Source: Nitrosomonadales bacterium
GTDB taxonomy: Bacteria; Pseudomonadota; Gammaproteobacteria; Burkholderiales; Gallionellaceae
DNA length: 64,000 nucleotides
Assembly (NCBI GenBank): GCA_016218415.1
Contig: JACRED010000020.1
Location: forward strand, 52,900-116,899
Reading direction: 5' to 3'
Position numbers and translations under genes: made by a program. The notes under the pieces were generated by a model that did no database searches, was not told the origin of the DNA, and saw nothing but the letters and a program-made list of their open reading frames with translations. Below are positions 18,573 through 26,779 of the stretch, piece by piece (positions within the stretch are counted from its first letter, which is position 1; each line of letters starts with the position of its first letter).

Positions 18573-19166
18573 CTAAACCGCTAACAATGCCTCGACTGCC
18601 GCAATGTCAGCATGGGTCTCCGGGTGGCGGCTGCCGCTAAAGCGGGCGTTTTCCGGCAGGACGATGATGTGCGTCTGCATGCCGGTTTCGCCAGTCACTG
18701 TATAGCTCGGCACGGTTTCCTGGCGTCCTCCAACCTGGACTTTCCATTCCCCATCGTCAAATTCGATGCTGTTTTTGAGCAGAAACAGCAACACGGCTTT
18801 CGCGTCATCTGAAAACAGCATCAGATTAATGTCCGATTGCTTGCCGGCTGTGCCGCTCAGCACCGAGCCGGTCAGGTAGGGGTGGAACTCCGCCAGCCGC
18901 CGCATCATGCTTAAAGCGTCTTCGCGCAATTGGCGCAGAATGACTGGGTGGCTGTCGCGCTGGTAGAGGGCGCGATAGCTGTGCAGCGCCTCATCTATTT
19001 CCTGATTGCTGGGGAGGTGCTGGGTGTCTGCTGCACCGAGCTGCCGGGCAGCTTTGCGCTTGGCAAAAGCGTGGTCGGTGACGCCGTCTTCGGCCATCAG
19101 TTTCGCGGTTTGATGCGCCAGTTGTTCGCGCATCAAATCGCGTTTGGGCGGGTGTTCTCTGGACAT
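18573..19166 (-). CDS. Nucleotidyltransferase-like protein of unknown role
   Basis: 197 residues. The central GSVLSGTAGKQSDINLMLF resembles the GS-x(7-9)-SDxD motif of MNT-type nucleotidyltransferases, but the second aspartate is Asn. The N-terminal third is polar and helical (RDLMREQLAHQTAKLMAEDG). The gene sits five bases after the stop-side neighbour order mrcA, on the same strand, so it is probably co-transcribed with mrcA. I do not recognise a characterised homologue. Because the catalytic acid pair may be incomplete, transfer of a nucleotide is not assured. Confidence 0.75.
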   Translation of the reverse strand: MSREHPPKRDLMREQLAHQTAKLMAEDGVTDHAFAKRKAARQLGAADTQHLPSNQEIDEALHSYRALYQRDSHPVILRQLREDALSMMRRLAEFHPYLTGSVLSGTAGKQSDINLMLFSDDAKAVLLFLLKNSIEFDDGEWKVQVGGRQETVPSYTVTGETGMQTHIIVLPENARFSGSRHPETHADIAAVEALLAV

Positions 19167-19171
19167 GGGAA

Positions 19172-21499
19172 TTAGAGCAACTGGTCCTTGATGATGTCGG
19201 TTGGTTTTGATTCCTCGCTGGGCAATGGCATGGCCTGTTCGGAGGGTACGTTTTCCTGATAGAAATATTCGATGCGGTCGGAATTTTCATCGCGGAAGCC
19301 CTCTTCATTGATGCGCACTGCAACCATGTTCTCGGGCATCGTGTAAACGGCCTGCGGCACGTCTTTGAGTACCTTTTCCATATAGCTCATCCAGATCGGC
19401 AAGGCCGCGCCACCGCCTGTTTCCTTGTCGCCCAGCGTGCGCGGTTGATCGTAGCCTATCCATGAGATCCCGACCACGGTCGGGTGGAAGCCGCAAAACC
19501 AGGCATCCATCGAGTCATTGGTGGTGCCGGTTTTTCCTGCAAGATCCTGGCGTCCAAGTTGCATGGCGCGGAAAGCCGTGCCGTGCTTGACCACATCCTG
19601 CAACATGCTGACCATGGTGTAGGCGTTGCGCGCATCAATGACCTGCTCCGCTCCGTTGCCTGCCGAAACCGGGCTGGCTTTGCTGAGCACATTGCCATTT
19701 GCATCCTCGATACGTTCGATGAAATAGGGAGGAGCGAGGAAGCCGCCGTTGGCGAACACTGAATAACCGGTCAGCATTTGCAGCGGGGTAACCGAGCCGG
19801 CGCCCAGCGCCATGGTCAGGTAGGCAGGATACTTGGTCGGGTCAAAGCCGAATTTGGCGGTGTAATCGCGCGCATATTGCGGGGTGATAGATTGCAGAAT
19901 GCGTATCGATACCAGATTCTTGGATTTCAGCAATGCCTGGCGCATGCGCATCGGGCCTTCGAACTTGCCGTCATAGTTTTTGGGTTGCCAGGGTTCGTTG
20001 CCGGTTTCCTCTGCATCAAAAAGCAGCGGCGCGTCATTGATCACGGTCGCGGGTGTAAAACCTTTTTCGAGCGCGGCGGAATAGACGAAGGGCTTGAAGC
20101 TAGAGCCGGGTTGGCGCCATGCCTGAGTGATGTGGTTGAACTGGTTGCGGTTGAAATCAAAGCCGCCGACCAGCGCATAGATGGCGCCGTTGCGCGGGTT
20201 GCCGGAAACAAAAGCGGCCTCGACCTCTGGGAGTTGCACTACCTGCCATGTATTATTCGCATCCTTTTGCAAGCGTATCAGCGAGCCAACGTTGATACGC
20301 TGTTTCAGCGGAACCTTCTTGCTCAAAGCCTGCTGCACGAAAAGCAGGGCATCGCCGCCGACCTCGATAATTTCCCCGCCTTTGCAATATGCCCTGATCA
20401 TCTTGGGCGACGCTTCGAGAACGACGGCGGGTACCAAATCATCGCTATCGGCGACATCCTGCAATGCTTCATCCAGTTGCTCGGCACTGTAGCTGGCGCT
20501 GGCGGCGTCCTTGGGGATTTCAATAAAACCCTCAGGGCCCCGGTAACCATGGCGACGGTCATATTCCAGGACGCCCGAGCGGACGGCACGGTACGCGGCA
20601 AGCTGGTCTTGTTGCCGTATCGTGGTGTAAACCTTGAATCCCTGGGTATACGTATCATCCTGGTATTTTTCAAAAACAGCCTGACGTACCATTTCCGCAA
20701 AATAATCCGCCTTAAGGAAACCTGAATTCTGGTTGTCGCGTTTGGTCATGATGGCTTCCTGCTGAGCAAGCAAAAGCTGTTCATCGTTGATCAAATGCAA
20801 TTCATGCATGCGGCGCAGAACGTATTGCTGACGGAGCTTTGCGCGCTTAGGGTTAACTATCGGGTTGTAAAGTGAGGGTGCTTTGGGCAAGCCTGCGAGC
20901 ATCGCGGCTTCGGCAACGCTAACCTGACTGAGGGGCTTGCCGAAATAAACCTGTGCCGCAGCAGCAAAACCAAAGGAACGTTGGCCAAGATAAATCTGGT
21001 TGATGTAAAGCTGCAATATCTCGTCTTTACTCAAGTAATGCTCGATTTTGAAAGCGAGCAGTACCTCGTTGAACTTGCGCGAGATGGTTTTTTCTTTGGT
21101 AAGAAAAAAGTTTCTCGCCAATTGCATGGTGATGGTGCTGGCGCCTTGCTTTACACCGCCGGAAGTCACGTTGGATATTGCCGCACGCAACACGCCCATG
21201 TAATCGACGCCGCCATGTTCGTAGAACCGGTCATCTTCTGCGGCAAGGATGGCTTGCTTCATTACCTCCGGCACCTCTGCGATGGTGACCAGCGCACGTC
21301 GCTCCTCGCCGAATTCTCCGAGCAATGCACCCTCGGCGCTGTATATGCGCAATGGAATTTTCGGACGGTAATCCGTGAGTATTTCCAGCGAAGGTAAAGT
21401 CGGATAAGCCAACATGACCGCCAAGCCGAGCAAGATGGTCGGGAGCAACAACAGGGCTGAGATGATAAGAGCGGGAAGAAGCCAGCGACGGGAAGGCAT
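19172..21499 (-). CDS. mrcA: Penicillin-binding protein 1A (bifunctional transglycosylase/transpeptidase)
   Basis: 775 residues. A membrane anchor at residues 8-32 is followed by the glycosyltransferase 51 domain with EDDRFYEHGGVD (catalytic Glu near 87) and RKFNEVLLAFKIE, an OB-like region, and the transpeptidase domain with GSSFKPF (active serine near 465) and KTGTTND (about 656). It polymerises and cross-links peptidoglycan at the outer face of the inner membrane. It diverges from pilM across 170 bases, the usual order in beta- and gammaproteobacteria. Confidence 0.96.
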   Translation of the reverse strand: MPSRRWLLPALIISALLLLPTILLGLAVMLAYPTLPSLEILTDYRPKIPLRIYSAEGALLGEFGEERRALVTIAEVPEVMKQAILAAEDDRFYEHGGVDYMGVLRAAISNVTSGGVKQGASTITMQLARNFFLTKEKTISRKFNEVLLAFKIEHYLSKDEILQLYINQIYLGQRSFGFAAAAQVYFGKPLSQVSVAEAAMLAGLPKAPSLYNPIVNPKRAKLRQQYVLRRMHELHLINDEQLLLAQQEAIMTKRDNQNSGFLKADYFAEMVRQAVFEKYQDDTYTQGFKVYTTIRQQDQLAAYRAVRSGVLEYDRRHGYRGPEGFIEIPKDAASASYSAEQLDEALQDVADSDDLVPAVVLEASPKMIRAYCKGGEIIEVGGDALLFVQQALSKKVPLKQRINVGSLIRLQKDANNTWQVVQLPEVEAAFVSGNPRNGAIYALVGGFDFNRNQFNHITQAWRQPGSSFKPFVYSAALEKGFTPATVINDAPLLFDAEETGNEPWQPKNYDGKFEGPMRMRQALLKSKNLVSIRILQSITPQYARDYTAKFGFDPTKYPAYLTMALGAGSVTPLQMLTGYSVFANGGFLAPPYFIERIEDANGNVLSKASPVSAGNGAEQVIDARNAYTMVSMLQDVVKHGTAFRAMQLGRQDLAGKTGTTNDSMDAWFCGFHPTVVGISWIGYDQPRTLGDKETGGGAALPIWMSYMEKVLKDVPQAVYTMPENMVAVRINEEGFRDENSDRIEYFYQENVPSEQAMPLPSEESKPTDIIKDQLL

Positions 21500-21603
21500 G
21501 TACGGTTGTCCAAAAATAAGTAACGATGGTATTGTGTCAGGAATTATATCGGCTCCACTGATATATATATAGCGCTGCTTATATAGACAGCCGCAAAAAT
21601 AGC

Positions 21604-21632
21604 TTTACATGGTTTATAGTTATTGCTAGGAT
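21604..21632 (+). promoter_or_regulatory. Putative sigma-70 promoter of the pil operon
   Basis: TTTACA at 21604-21609 and TAGGAT at 21627-21632 are 17 bases apart, 38 bases before the pilM ATG, in an AT-rich gap. A second AT-rich block with alternating TATATATA lies at about 21562. Confidence 0.5.
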
Positions 21633-21669
21633 TTAAACCACTTTATATAGATAAAGCTCTAACCGGCAT

Positions 21670-22770
21670 ATGGCTAAGGTAAATTTCGACATCCCGTTGG
21701 ACTTTTTGTGGGCCAGTACACCCCCCCTGATAGGGGTGGATGTCAGTTCTTCGTCCGTTAAGATGGTCGAGTTGAGCGCGACGCCCAAGCAAGGTGGCTA
21801 CACTCTCGAGCGATATGCAATCGAGCTGCTGCCTAAAGATGCCATTACGGATGGCAACATCAACAATCTCGATGCGGTTTCGGAAACTATACAGCGCGCC
21901 TGGAAGCGTATGGGTACGCGCATCAAGAATGTGAGTATGGCGTTGCCGGCAGCCGCTGTTATTACCAAGAAAATCCTGTTGCCAGCAGGCATGGGCGAAG
22001 AAGATCTGGAATATCAGGTCGAATCCGAGGCCAATCAATACATCCCCTTTGCGTTGGAAGAAGTCAATCTCGATTTTCAGGTAATTGGACCGGCACCCGA
22101 TAATAGCGAAGAGCTGGAGATTCTGTTGGCGGCTTCCCGCAAGGCGAATGTTGAAGATCGTACTGCGGCAGCGCAATTGGCTGGCCTGAAAACAGTGGTC
22201 ATGGACGTCGAGCCCTATGCGGCAGAGATGGCTTTTGAGCAGATCAGCGCACAGTTGCCAGACGGTGCGGTAGATAAATGCGTGGCGCTGATCGATATCG
22301 GCGCTGGAGTAATGAACGTTAACGTATTGCGTAATGGTCAGTCGGTATATTCTAGGGATCAGCAGGTCGGTGGCGATCAACTGACCCAGCAGATCCAGAG
22401 CGCGTTTGGTTTATCTGCCGAGGAGGCGGAAGCGGCCAAACGGAGTGGCGGATTGCCGGATAACTACGAAAGCGATGTCTTGTCGCCATTCCTTGAAAAC
22501 GTGGTGGCCGAAATCGCGCGCGCTTTGCAATTTTTCTTTACTTCCACGCAATACCATGAAGTCGATTACATCGTGCTGGCGGGTGGCTGCGCGTCATTGC
22601 CCGGATTGGATGATGCGGTGGCGACCAAAACACAGGTAAGCACCATGGTGGCGAATCCGTTTGCATTGATGACACTGTCAGGCCGCATCAAGCCGCGACA
22701 ATTGCAGGCTGATGCGCCTTCATTGATTATCGCGTGTGGTCTGGCGATGCGGAGGTTCGATCCATCATGA
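21670..22770 (+). CDS. pilM: Type IV pilus inner-membrane platform protein PilM
   Basis: 366 residues, actin-like fold. IGVDVSSSSVKMVELS near residue 20 is the first phosphate loop, ALIDIGAGVMNVNVLRNGQ the second, and VLAGGCASLPGLD the adenosine motif. PilM sits on the cytoplasmic face and binds the N-terminus of PilN. First gene of pilMNOPQ; its stop overlaps the pilN start as ATGA. Confidence 0.95.
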   Translation: MAKVNFDIPLDFLWASTPPLIGVDVSSSSVKMVELSATPKQGGYTLERYAIELLPKDAITDGNINNLDAVSETIQRAWKRMGTRIKNVSMALPAAAVITKKILLPAGMGEEDLEYQVESEANQYIPFALEEVNLDFQVIGPAPDNSEELEILLAASRKANVEDRTAAAQLAGLKTVVMDVEPYAAEMAFEQISAQLPDGAVDKCVALIDIGAGVMNVNVLRNGQSVYSRDQQVGGDQLTQQIQSAFGLSAEEAEAAKRSGGLPDNYESDVLSPFLENVVAEIARALQFFFTSTQYHEVDYIVLAGGCASLPGLDDAVATKTQVSTMVANPFALMTLSGRIKPRQLQADAPSLIIACGLAMRRFDPS

Positions 22771-23390
22771 TAAGAGTGAATCTACTGCCACACCGTGCTG
22801 AAAAGCGCCGTGCCCGCCATATTCAATTTATTGCGCTGAGCGTGGTTTCCATTGTGCTGGGCGGATTGCTGGTGGGAAGTGTGCAGGTTGCGATTAATAC
22901 CCAGATAGCCTATCAGGAAAGGCGTAACGCATATCTGAAGGATGAAATAGCCATTCTGGATAAGCAAATTGAAGAGATCAACAAACTTCGTGAACAGACC
23001 AAAGCCCTGCTGGCGCGCAAGAGTGTGGTGGAGGACCTGCAAAGCACACGTTCCGACGTGGTGCATCTGCTGGATCAGATGCTGCGTATCCTGCCGGAAG
23101 GCGTGTACCTCAAAACACTCAAGCAAACGGGCAACAAAATCAATCTGGTTGGCTATGCCCAGTCCAATGCGCGTGTTTCTACGCTGATGCGCGCGATTGA
23201 GGATTCGCCTTGGCTGGATTCAGCCATACTGGGTGAAATTCATGCCGTGACTCTCAGCGGCGGGCGGGACAAAACCGGAGGCGATCGCGTGAGCGAATTT
23301 ACGTTGAGTTTCAATCTGACCAAGTCGCAGGTCGAGCCCGCTGTGTCGTCAACCAAACCTGCCGGCAAACCTGCCGGTGCCAAGAGTTAG
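22767..23390 (+). CDS. pilN: Type IV pilus assembly protein PilN
   Basis: 207 residues. The start at 22767 gives MIRVNLLPHRAEKR, the conserved PilM-binding N-terminus; an upstream in-frame start at 22734 lies inside pilM. One transmembrane helix (about 22-45), then a coiled coil (about 50-85) and a ferredoxin-like periplasmic domain. Pairs with PilO to form the alignment complex in the inner membrane. The C-terminus is a Pro/Ala/Lys tail. Confidence 0.94.
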   Translation: MIRVNLLPHRAEKRRARHIQFIALSVVSIVLGGLLVGSVQVAINTQIAYQERRNAYLKDEIAILDKQIEEINKLREQTKALLARKSVVEDLQSTRSDVVHLLDQMLRILPEGVYLKTLKQTGNKINLVGYAQSNARVSTLMRAIEDSPWLDSAILGEIHAVTLSGGRDKTGGDRVSEFTLSFNLTKSQVEPAVSSTKPAGKPAGAKS

Positions 23391-23398
23391 GTGCCGCG

Positions 23399-24070
23399 AT
23401 GAAATTAGCCGAACTTAAGAATCTCAACCCCAAGAAGCCCGGATCATGGCCTTGGCCGGCGAAAATTATTGCATTTGTAGTGATGTTCGTCGGCGTGGTT
23501 GTGGCGGGCGCGCTGCTTCTCTGGCAGGACCAGTGGGAAACACTGGGCAAGGCCAAGGAAGAAGAGGGGCAGTTGAAGGAAACTTTTCTGACCAAAAAGA
23601 GGCAGGCGATTAACCTTGATCTGATCAAGAAGCAGTTGAACGAAACCCAGGAATCCCTGGGCGCGTTGCTCAAGCAGCTACCCAGCAAGTCGGAAATGGA
23701 TGCGCTGTTGACCGACATCAATCAGGCTGGTTTGGGGCGCGGGCTGCAGTTCGAGTTATTTCGCCCGGGGGTGGAAACGGTGAACGGTTCATTTACCGAG
23801 CAGCCTATCGTTATCAAGGTGACGGGAAATTACGATGACATCGGGAAGTTCTCCAGCGACATTGCGATGTTACCGCGTATTGTCACCCTCAACGACATCG
23901 CAATCGCCAATGTCGCAAGTGGCGGCCTGTCCATGGATGCGGTGGCCAAGACCTATCGTTATCTGGATGAGGCCGAAATTGCCGCACAGAACGCGCAGAA
24001 GAAAGCCAAATCTGCAGTCAAACCTGGTGAGCCGGCGCAATCCGGCGGTCACGGGGGGGGCGCCAAATGA
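23399..24070 (+). CDS. pilO: Type IV pilus assembly protein PilO
   Basis: 223 residues. A transmembrane helix at about 22-43 (IIAFVVMFVGVVVAGALLLW), a coiled coil around LIKKQLNETQESLGALLKQL, and the PilO core VTGNYDDIGKFSSDIAMLPRIVTL. Forms heterodimers with PilN. The last codons carry a run of eight G (24053-24060) encoding His-Gly-Gly-Gly just before the stop, which overlaps the pilP start. Confidence 0.94.
   Translation: MKLAELKNLNPKKPGSWPWPAKIIAFVVMFVGVVVAGALLLWQDQWETLGKAKEEEGQLKETFLTKKRQAINLDLIKKQLNETQESLGALLKQLPSKSEMDALLTDINQAGLGRGLQFELFRPGVETVNGSFTEQPIVIKVTGNYDDIGKFSSDIAMLPRIVTLNDIAIANVASGGLSMDAVAKTYRYLDEAEIAAQNAQKKAKSAVKPGEPAQSGGHGGGAK
24053..24060. repeat. Eight-base G homopolymer at the pilO 3' end
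   Basis: Eight G in the last codons of pilO, seven bases before the pilP ATG. Length change would alter the pilO tail and the ATGA coupling to pilP. Confidence 0.8.
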
Positions 24071-24576
24071 AGCTGATTTATCTTGCATTAACCACGATGC
24101 TGCTGGTCGGCTGCGGGGGTGAAGAGTTCCAGGATTTGCGCGATTTCGTAAAAAATTCCGGTGCTGACATGCGCGGCAAGATAGAGCCTCCACCCGAAGT
24201 GAAGCCCTATGAGTATTTCGCCTATGTCAACGATACGGACTTGCCCGATCCGTTCAAACCGCGCAAGGAATCACGTTCCGGCGGCGGCACCGGTGGAGCG
24301 AATCAGCCGGATGTCGATCGTCCCAAAGAAGCACTGGAAGAGTATCCGCTCGAGAGCCTCAAAATGGTCGGTTATCTTTATCGGAATAAAGTGGGGTATG
24401 CGGTGATACGCGCTACGGACGGCAAATTGCATCGGGTGCAAGTCGGCAACCATATCGGTATGAACTTCGGTCTGATTAAAGAAGTGAATGAGACGGAAAT
24501 AATAATCAAAGAAATGGTGCAGGATAGTGCCGGTGCCTGGACTGAGCGCGACAGCAGCATGCAATTACTTGAATGA
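24067..24576 (+). CDS. pilP: Type IV pilus lipoprotein PilP
   Basis: 169 residues. MKLIYLALTTMLLVGCGG is a lipoprotein signal with lipobox LVGC. LPDPFKPR and the beta-domain YPLESLKMVGYLYRNKVGYAVI are PilP hallmarks. Links the PilNO complex to the secretin PilQ across the periplasm. Overlaps pilO as ATGA. Confidence 0.95.
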   Translation: MKLIYLALTTMLLVGCGGEEFQDLRDFVKNSGADMRGKIEPPPEVKPYEYFAYVNDTDLPDPFKPRKESRSGGGTGGANQPDVDRPKEALEEYPLESLKMVGYLYRNKVGYAVIRATDGKLHRVQVGNHIGMNFGLIKEVNETEIIIKEMVQDSAGAWTERDSSMQLLE

Positions 24577-24590
24577 TTCGGGAGTGGACA

Positions 24591-26681
24591 ATGAGACAAC
24601 TTGGTAACGAAGTTATCAGCACGGTTCGATTGCTGGGTTTGTTCCTTGCTTTCGGTGTGTTTGGCATACAAGCGCAAGCAGGTGGACAGAACAACATAAC
24701 CGCGCTAAACGCCAGCAATGTCGGCGACGGGAAAATCATCATCAAGGTCGAATTGACGGAACCGCTGATCAATCCGCCGGCCGGCTTCACGGTCAATACT
24801 CCGCCGCGTATTGCATTTGACTTCCCTAATACCGCGAACAATCTTGGCAAATCCGTCCAGGATTTTACCGAGGGGGATTTGCGTAGCGCCAATATCGTTC
24901 AGGCCGGAAACCGTACGCGACTGGTGGTCAATCTTAATCAAATGCTGACCTACGACACTAGGATTGACGGCAACAGTCTGCTGATCACCCTGTATAACAA
25001 GCCCAAGGGCAAGGCCATCAGCGCCACTACGCGTTTTGCCGAGGCAAAAAAGGATACGCAACACGAGTTGCGCGACATTGATTTCCGTCGCGGCAAAAAT
25101 GGCGAGGGGCGCATTCAGGTCGACCTTTCCGATTCAGGCGTTGGAATCGACATGCGGCAACAGGGCGCTAATTTGATCGTGGATTTCTTCAAGACCAGCC
25201 TGCCGCGCAATTTGCAGCGCAAACTGGACGTGGTCGATTTTGCAACACCGGTGCATGGCGTGGACACTTTTGTGCAGGGCGAAAACGTGCGTATGGTGAT
25301 TGAGCCCAGCGGGTCCTGGGAGCATGCCGCCTATCAAACCGACAACAAATTCATCATCGAGGTGAAGAAGGTCAGCGAAGATCCAAACAAATTGGTCTCG
25401 GGCGGGAAACCGGGCTATAACGGCGAGAAACTCACGCTGAATTTCCAGAAGATCGATGTGCGCGAAGCGTTGAACGTGATCGCCGACTTTACCGAGCTGA
25501 ACATGGTGATCAGCGACACGGTCAGCGGCAACCTCACGCTGCGGCTGAAAGATGTGCCGTGGGATCAGGCGCTCGACATTATCCTGCAGAGCCGCGGTTT
25601 GGATATGCGCAAAAGCGGCAATGTGATTCAGGTCGCGCCCCGCGATGAGATTGCCGCCAAGGAAAAAATCGATATGACCGCGCGTCAGGAGATATCCGAA
25701 CTGGAAGAGATGCATACCGAAAGTTTCCAGTTGAGCTATCAGAAAGGCGACGCGATAGTTGCGCTGCTGTCCGGGAAAGACCAGCGTATCCTCTCCAAGC
25801 GCGGCAGCGCGGTGGTCGATGCGCGTACCAATACCGTGTTCATCCAGGACACACCCTCGCATCTTGACGAGGCGCGCAAGCTGATCAAGCAGATCGATGT
25901 GCCGATACGCCAGGTGATGATAGAAGCGCGTGTGGTTGAGGCATCTGACGGGTTTGGCAAAAACTTGGGGGTCAGGCTGGGTTACAACTCGCTGGACCAA
26001 TTCAAGTTGGGCAGTACCGGTGTCTCGGGTAATGTTGGCGCCAATACAATAACCGGCGGACCACTGGCTGGTACGACCATGCCCGCCAACACGCCCAATG
26101 TCAACTTGCCGTTGACGGGGGATGCCGCCGGTCAATTTTCCATGCTGCTGTTTAACAGCACGCTGAGCAAGGTGCTTTCTGTAGAGTTGAGTGCGCTCGA
26201 AACCGACAGCAAAGGGAAAATTATTTCCAGCCCGCGTGTAGTGACATCAGATCAAACGGAAGCCACGATTGCTACCGGCACTGAAATTCCCTACCAGGAG
26301 AAAAGCTCCAGCGGGGCAACATCCACGGTGTTTAAACCGGCCAACTTGAGCTTGGCGGTAAAGCCGCAGATCACACCGGATGACAATATCATCATGGATA
26401 TCAAGGTAAATAAAGACTCTATTGGCGATGTGTTTGCAGGCGTTCCCAGCATCAAAACAAATAAGGTAACCACACAGGTGCTGGTGGAAAATGGTGGAAC
26501 GGTAGTGATCGGTGGCGTGTACTCGCAGGAAGAAATCAGCAGCATTCGCAAGGTGCCATTGTTGGGAGATATTCCGGTGCTGGGATATTTGTTCAGAAAT
26601 ACCGAAAAACGCGACAACAAAAATGAATTGTTGATTTTCATTACGCCAAAGATCATGCAGGATGCAATGAACTTGCGCTAA
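24591..26681 (+). CDS. pilQ: Type IV pilus secretin PilQ
   Basis: About 696 residues. ATG at 24591 is preferred because GGGAG lies six bases upstream and a signal peptide (LLGLFLAFGVFGIQAQA) follows; ATG at 24573 overlaps the pilP stop but has no ribosome binding site. Two AMIN domains (about 30-250) would bind peptidoglycan, then the secretin N0/N1 region (IDVREALNVIADFTELN and the PSHLDEARKLIKQID repeat), then the secretin barrel with PRVVTSDQTEATIATG and VPLLGDIPVLGYLF. It forms the outer-membrane pore for the pilus fibre. Confidence 0.95.
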   Translation: MRQLGNEVISTVRLLGLFLAFGVFGIQAQAGGQNNITALNASNVGDGKIIIKVELTEPLINPPAGFTVNTPPRIAFDFPNTANNLGKSVQDFTEGDLRSANIVQAGNRTRLVVNLNQMLTYDTRIDGNSLLITLYNKPKGKAISATTRFAEAKKDTQHELRDIDFRRGKNGEGRIQVDLSDSGVGIDMRQQGANLIVDFFKTSLPRNLQRKLDVVDFATPVHGVDTFVQGENVRMVIEPSGSWEHAAYQTDNKFIIEVKKVSEDPNKLVSGGKPGYNGEKLTLNFQKIDVREALNVIADFTELNMVISDTVSGNLTLRLKDVPWDQALDIILQSRGLDMRKSGNVIQVAPRDEIAAKEKIDMTARQEISELEEMHTESFQLSYQKGDAIVALLSGKDQRILSKRGSAVVDARTNTVFIQDTPSHLDEARKLIKQIDVPIRQVMIEARVVEASDGFGKNLGVRLGYNSLDQFKLGSTGVSGNVGANTITGGPLAGTTMPANTPNVNLPLTGDAAGQFSMLLFNSTLSKVLSVELSALETDSKGKIISSPRVVTSDQTEATIATGTEIPYQEKSSSGATSTVFKPANLSLAVKPQITPDDNIIMDIKVNKDSIGDVFAGVPSIKTNKVTTQVLVENGGTVVIGGVYSQEEISSIRKVPLLGDIPVLGYLFRNTEKRDNKNELLIFITPKIMQDAMNLR

Positions 26682-26779
26682 TCCTGAATTTTTTGTTGGC
26701 GAGTTAAATTCGTTGTAATGAAGGGCTGTAACTGTTTGATGAACGAATCACTCACGGAGATCGTGAACGGGAGATATAA

